A stretch of 35,023 bases of DNA from Fimenecus sp045633505. Its GTDB lineage: Bacteria; Bacillota; Clostridia; Oscillospirales; Acutalibacteraceae. The stretch is from the NCBI GenBank assembly GCA_045633505.1, contig JAZQYK010000031.1, positions 1-35,023 of the forward strand, written 5' to 3'. The notes under the pieces were generated by a model. The model saw only the letters and a program-made list of their open reading frames with translations. It did not search any database and was not told the origin of the DNA. Shown one piece after another: positions 31,279 through 35,023 of the stretch; position 1 is the first letter of the stretch; every line of letters starts with the position of its first letter. Made by a program: the position numbers and the translations under genes.

Positions 31279-31764
31279 TTATTCTCTCTCATTCGATATA
31301 ATATGCACAATTTCTTTCGGCATAGTTTTTAAATATTCTTTCATAAACGTAGGATATGCAACATATTTATCCAAATCATCAATTGGTATCCAATGGACAG
31401 TTTCCTTGTATCCGCCATTTGTGTAACTATTACTATTTAATTCCTTTGTACCTCTTGGCTTCATTAAATAATAAAATGCTACTTCATGGCAAAGTCTGTC
31501 AGGATGTGATTCATTTCCATAGAAAAAGTTTTCGTGAATTACTGCTAATCGGTCAATTTCATAATGAACACCTGTTTCTTCAAAAACCTCTCTTTTTACG
31601 GCATCTTTAGATGATTCATTTATATGAACTCCGCCACCTATAGAATAAAAATAATCATCCACTTCATTTCCTGCAAACAGAACGCAGTTATCTTCAACTA
31701 TAATTGCTGCTGCACGATACCGAAACCAATGATTTTCTTTTGTAATTCCACAATCAAAATTCAT
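31279..31764 (-). CDS. NUDIX hydrolase
   Basis: The 161-residue protein carries the Nudix box GGGVHINESSKDAVK with REVFEETGV at about residues 43-66. It is not the same type as the second Nudix protein at 29438; the N-terminus (WFRYRAAAIIVEDNCVLF) is that of an ADP-ribose/nucleotide-type Nudix with unknown substrate. It is the first gene of the operon, with AGGTGG upstream of the ATG and a good promoter. Pairing with birA may be incidental. Confidence 0.84.
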   Translation of the reverse strand: MNFDCGITKENHWFRYRAAAIIVEDNCVLFAGNEVDDYFYSIGGGVHINESSKDAVKREVFEETGVHYEIDRLAVIHENFFYGNESHPDRLCHEVAFYYLMKPRGTKELNSNSYTNGGYKETVHWIPIDDLDKYVAYPTFMKEYLKTMPKEIVHIISNERE

Positions 31765-31795
31765 ATGAACACCACCTATAAATTAAAATCAACTT

Positions 31796-31824
31796 ATTAT
31801 ATATTGAAATTTACAAATATGCAA
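31796..31824 (-). promoter_or_regulatory. Predicted sigma-A promoter of the Nudix-birA-bioY-Nudix operon
   Basis: On the minus strand TTGCAT (31824-31819), 17 bases and TATAAT (31801-31796). It sits between the glgP terminator and the Nudix start. Confidence 0.75.
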
Positions 31825-31828
31825 GAAA

Positions 31829-31850
31829 AAAGGACTCAAATGAGTCCTTT
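31829..31850 (-). terminator. Intrinsic terminator after glgP
   Basis: AAAGGACTCA and TGAGTCCTTT (31829-31838 with 31841-31850) form a perfect stem. The minus strand continues as TTTTTTC from the stem end. It ends the malQ-glgP transcript a few bases after the glgP stop at 31855. Confidence 0.88.
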
Positions 31851-31854
31851 TAAT

Positions 31855-34203
31855 TTATAAGTGCCATATCTCACTTGCATATTCTTTAATTGTTCTGTCA
31901 GATGAGAATTTACCTGCATTACACATATTGAGCCAACATTTTTTGTAAAACTCTTTTTTGTTTTTATAATCTGCATTGACTTTTTTCTTTGCTTCAACAT
32001 AATCGTTGAAATCAAGAAGTAAATAGTAATGGTCAGGCTCATGCCACGATGCACCTTTAAGAAGTGAATCATAAAGCTCTTTGAAAATCTTTGTTCTGCC
32101 GTCCTTCAAAGTACCGTCAACAAGGGCATCAATTACACGTTTGATTTTCTCGTCATTATCATAAAGATTTTTTGAGGAATAATAATCTTTAACCTTTTCA
32201 ATGTCTTCAACACGAGCACCGAAAATATAGTTATTCTCTTCACCTGCTTCTTCGATGATTTCAATATTAGCACCGTCATAAGTGCCTAAAGTCACCGCAC
32301 CGTTTAGCATAAGTTTCATATTGCCCGTACCACTTGCCTCTGTACCTGCTGTTGAAATCTGTTCACTGACGTCACAAGCGGCAACCAGTTTTTCGGCATA
32401 AGAAACATTATAATTCTTGACGAAAATAACCTTGATATATTTTGAAACTACCTTGTCTTTTTCAATAAGTTTTGCAATTTCGTTAATCAGCTTGATAATC
32501 CCTTTTGCACGAGCATATCCCGGTGCTGATTTTGCACCGAAAATAAAGGTTGTAGGAACAAAATCCTTTAACGTGCCTTCTTTGATTTCAAAGTAAAGTT
32601 CAAGAATTGCCAGTGCATTGAGTAACTGACGCTTGTATTCGTGAAGTCGCTTAATCTGAATATCGAAGACAGTATTTGCATCAACATTTACGCCATCGTG
32701 TTGCTTGATAAAGTCTGCAAGTTGTTGCTTCTTTGCTTCTTTGATAGCAATAAAACGATTGAGCACGTTATCGTCGTCAGCATATTTTTCAAGTTCTTTG
32801 AGTTTGTCAAGGTTAGTTACCCATTCGTCACTACCTAAAAGTTCTGTAACAAGGGCTGAAAGCTCACGGTTACAAAGCAACAACCAACGTCTTTGAGTAA
32901 TACCGTTAGTCTTATTCTGGAATTTTTCAGGGTACAATTCATACCAATCTTTAAGCACGTCAGCTTTAAGAATATCTGTATGAATACGTGCAACACCGTT
33001 GACGTATTTTGAGCAGAAAATTGCAAGATAAGCCATGTGTACGCGCTTGTCCTGAATAATCTGCATTTTCTCGGCTTTTTCCTTTGTTATTTTAGCCTTT
33101 TTAAGCTCTTTTTTAAGCATACTGTCAAGTTTTTTAATAATACCTGAAACTTGCGGAATCGTGTCTTTAATAATCTTCAAATCCCATTTTTCAAGTGCTT
33201 CTTGCATTATTGTATGGTTTGTGTAATTAAACACGTTTTTGCAGATTTCTACTGCATCATCAAACTTAACGTTTTCAAACTCTGTCAAAAGTCTTATAAG
33301 CTCGGGAATCGAAATAACGGGATGTGTGTCATTAAGCTGAATTGTAATAAATTCTGCAAATTTGCTGAAATTTGTTCCGTGAATTTTCTTGTATTTTCTT
33401 ATGATGTCTTGTAATGATGCACTTGAGAAGAAATACTGTTGTTTAAGTCTTAATTTCTTGCCTTCATAGGTATCGTCATTTGGATAAAGCACACGTGAAA
33501 TATCTTCAGCACGGTTTTTAAGAGTAACCGACTTATCATATTTCTGTTGATTAAACAAGTCAAAATCGAATGGTACAAGAGATTCAGCCTGCCAGAGTCT
33601 TAACGTGCCTACGTTGTCAGTACCGTAACCGATAATCGGCATATCATAAGGCACTGCTTTAACTGTCATATCCTTAAACTGCACTTCTACTGCATCGTTT
33701 TCATTACGGATTGACCAAGGGTCGCCGAAACGGGTCCAGTCATCAGCATATTCAACCTGAAAACCGTCTTGAATATCTTGCTTGAAAAGTCCGTATTTAT
33801 AACGGATTCCGTAACCGTCAAGGGCTATATTATGAGTTGCGGCACTTTCAAGAAAACAAGCGGCAAGACGTCCTAAACCACCGTTACCGAGTGCGCTGTC
33901 CTCTACCTCTTCAAGAGAATTGAGTGACACGTTGTATTCATTGAGTTCAGTTTCAATCTCATCATACAACTTTTTAGAAACAAGGTTATTATAAATTGCA
34001 CGACCGACAAGAAACTCCGCTGAAAAATAAAAGGCTGTACGCTCTTTAATTCTCTTATTTCTGCTATTCATCCAATCGTCAGAAATTTCACCCATAACTG
34101 CAGTTGAAATTACGTCGTGCAATTCGTTTGACGTTAATTCATCTAACGATTTCAAATATTTACTTTTAGCAAGTGATATTGCATCATTTACTATTTTTGA
34201 CAT
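31855..34203 (-). CDS. glgP: Glycogen/starch alpha-glucan phosphorylase
   Basis: Phosphorolyses alpha-1,4 glucans (glycogen, maltodextrins) to glucose 1-phosphate using PLP. The family features are present over 782 residues: YFSAEFLVGR near 59-68, DSALGNGGLGRLAACFLES near 101-119, QLNDTHPVISIPEL, and the PLP site EASGTGNMKLMLNG with Lys630. The length is close to that of E. coli MalP and B. subtilis GlgP. The start overlaps the malQ stop by 20 bases with AGAGGA as ribosome binding site, so the two are coupled. A strong terminator follows. Confidence 0.95.
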   Translation of the reverse strand: MSKIVNDAISLAKSKYLKSLDELTSNELHDVISTAVMGEISDDWMNSRNKRIKERTAFYFSAEFLVGRAIYNNLVSKKLYDEIETELNEYNVSLNSLEEVEDSALGNGGLGRLAACFLESAATHNIALDGYGIRYKYGLFKQDIQDGFQVEYADDWTRFGDPWSIRNENDAVEVQFKDMTVKAVPYDMPIIGYGTDNVGTLRLWQAESLVPFDFDLFNQQKYDKSVTLKNRAEDISRVLYPNDDTYEGKKLRLKQQYFFSSASLQDIIRKYKKIHGTNFSKFAEFITIQLNDTHPVISIPELIRLLTEFENVKFDDAVEICKNVFNYTNHTIMQEALEKWDLKIIKDTIPQVSGIIKKLDSMLKKELKKAKITKEKAEKMQIIQDKRVHMAYLAIFCSKYVNGVARIHTDILKADVLKDWYELYPEKFQNKTNGITQRRWLLLCNRELSALVTELLGSDEWVTNLDKLKELEKYADDDNVLNRFIAIKEAKKQQLADFIKQHDGVNVDANTVFDIQIKRLHEYKRQLLNALAILELYFEIKEGTLKDFVPTTFIFGAKSAPGYARAKGIIKLINEIAKLIEKDKVVSKYIKVIFVKNYNVSYAEKLVAACDVSEQISTAGTEASGTGNMKLMLNGAVTLGTYDGANIEIIEEAGEENNYIFGARVEDIEKVKDYYSSKNLYDNDEKIKRVIDALVDGTLKDGRTKIFKELYDSLLKGASWHEPDHYYLLLDFNDYVEAKKKVNADYKNKKEFYKKCWLNMCNAGKFSSDRTIKEYASEIWHL

Positions 34204-35023
34204 TGTTTTTTCCTCTTTTCACATTCGGCAATCTTTGATATAAGGCTGTGTAATATTTAACCTTTTCTGCCAGTTCATCACTTAAATAATCGGATTTTGC
34301 ACGCCATTGCCAGTTATCCTTAACTGTTGACGGATAATTCATTCGCGCATCATTTCCAAGCCCTAAAAGGTCCTGCATTGTAACGATTGCAGTATCAGAA
34401 TTACTTGACCATATTGCTTTCATCATACCCCAGTTGTAGCCCTCTTTACGAGTAAGACGCAAATAATCTTTTGCTCGTTTTCGGGTTTTACGAGGAGCGG
34501 TTGCAGTCATATAACCGATAATCGTATCGTTATCGTGAGTGCCCACATAGGCAACTGAATTTTTTGTAAAGTTATGAAGCACATAGTCATTATCTTCATC
34601 GGTATCAAAAGCAAACTGAAGCACCTTCATACCCGGATATTTGCTTTGTTTAAGCATTCTTTTAACAGCAGGTGTTAAAAAGCCTAAATCTTCTGCAATA
34701 ATATTCATTTTACCAAGGTCTTTTTCGATTTCGCGGAAAAATTCAATACCCGGACCTTTTCTCCACTCACCTATTTTTGCAGTTTTTGCATTTGCAGGAA
34801 TACAGTAATAGGACTCAAATCCTCTGAAATGGTCAATACGCACAACATCACATAATGAATATTGATGTTTTATTCTTTCTTTCCACCAAGAGTAGTTATC
34901 CTTTTTCATATATTCCCAGTTATAAAGTGGATTTCCCCAAAGCTGACCGTCAGCAGTAAAGGCATCAGGTGGACAACCTGCAACCTCAATCGGATTACAA
35001 TCTTCATCAAGTAAAAACTGCTT
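34184..35023 (-). CDS. malQ: 4-alpha-glucanotransferase (amylomaltase), C-terminal part
   Basis: Only the C-terminal 279 residues are inside the window; the frame continues to the right edge (FLLDEDCNPIEVAGCPPDAF precedes the first visible Met), so the gene is cut by the window, not truncated. It disproportionates maltodextrins. GH77 motifs: the nucleophile region VVRIDHFRGFESYY, the acid/base region IIAEDLGFLTPAV and YVGTHDNDTIIGY. It overlaps glgP by 20 bases, and MalQ plus GlgP together convert maltodextrins into glucose and glucose 1-phosphate. Confidence 0.93.
   Translation of the reverse strand, partial: KQFLLDEDCNPIEVAGCPPDAFTADGQLWGNPLYNWEYMKKDNYSWWKERIKHQYSLCDVVRIDHFRGFESYYCIPANAKTAKIGEWRKGPGIEFFREIEKDLGKMNIIAEDLGFLTPAVKRMLKQSKYPGMKVLQFAFDTDEDNDYVLHNFTKNSVAYVGTHDNDTIIGYMTATAPRKTRKRAKDYLRLTRKEGYNWGMMKAIWSSNSDTAIVTMQDLLGLGNDARMNYPSTVKDNWQWRAKSDYLSDELAEKVKYYTALYQRLPNVKRGKNNVKNSK

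Noticed and set aside
1..35023. Insertion sequence, prophage or horizontally acquired island
   Set aside because: No transposase, integrase or phage genes; codon use and gene order look uniform and core-like throughout, apart from the small intergenic repeat.

Overview
The window looks like a chromosomal segment of a low-GC, endospore-forming Firmicute of the class Clostridia, most likely an Oscillospirales/Ruminococcaceae-type anaerobe. This rests on the AT-rich sequence, the sporulation genes (cotJA-cotJB-cotJC, gerW/ytfJ, a dacF-type carboxypeptidase), the MEP isoprenoid genes ispD/ispF, RemA and CdaA/CdaR, and gene order. No phage, transposase, CRISPR, tRNA or rRNA gene was seen. Almost all of the window is core or housekeeping DNA; the less explained parts are regulatory sites and a few small proteins.

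Left part (1-19,032): every gene is on the minus strand, so transcription runs right to left. An aspAT-ispD-ispF unit starts from a good sigma-A-type promoter (TTGCAA-17-TATAAT) and ends at a strong hairpin terminator near 16,518. Next come a DUF3343 putative Se/S carrier and a cysteine-desulfurase-like enzyme. From 15,013 down to the window start the genes are nearly gapless: cdaA-cdaR (cyclic di-AMP synthesis), a lipoprotein, a response regulator and histidine kinase, DUF1385, prmC, an M50 protease, scpA-scpB, DUF2953-gerW, dacF, rluB, a small unknown protein, yicC, remA, gmk, rpoZ and the first codons of a probable priA. I recognise no intrinsic terminator in this run. The cdaA promoter region carries two copies of the palindrome ACAATATATTGT, one on the -10 box and one in the leader.

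Middle part (19,033-25,749): manA and an overlapping MFS transporter run rightwards. They are followed by two riboswitch-controlled genes: an FMN riboswitch with terminator before ribU, and a SAM-I riboswitch with terminator before metK. Both have strong promoters, one of them inside the 3' end of the MFS gene. A DUF378 membrane protein follows. The cotJABC spore-coat operon faces it on the other strand and is divergent from a threonine-rich, membrane-anchored, Cys-rich-tailed protein.

Right part (25,165-35,023): that anchored protein leads a nucleoside-salvage operon (deoC-deoB-cdd-pdp). The operon ends in a GC-rich intergenic palindromic repeat and a terminator. Converging on it is a minus-strand operon Nudix-birA-bioY-Nudix (biotin uptake and ligation) with its own TTGCAT-17-TATAAT promoter. 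The last block is malQ-glgP, overlapping by 20 bases, for alpha-glucan breakdown; malQ runs off the window edge.

Several start codons were moved from the longest reading frame on the basis of ribosome binding sites and stop/start overlaps; each case is noted in its entry.
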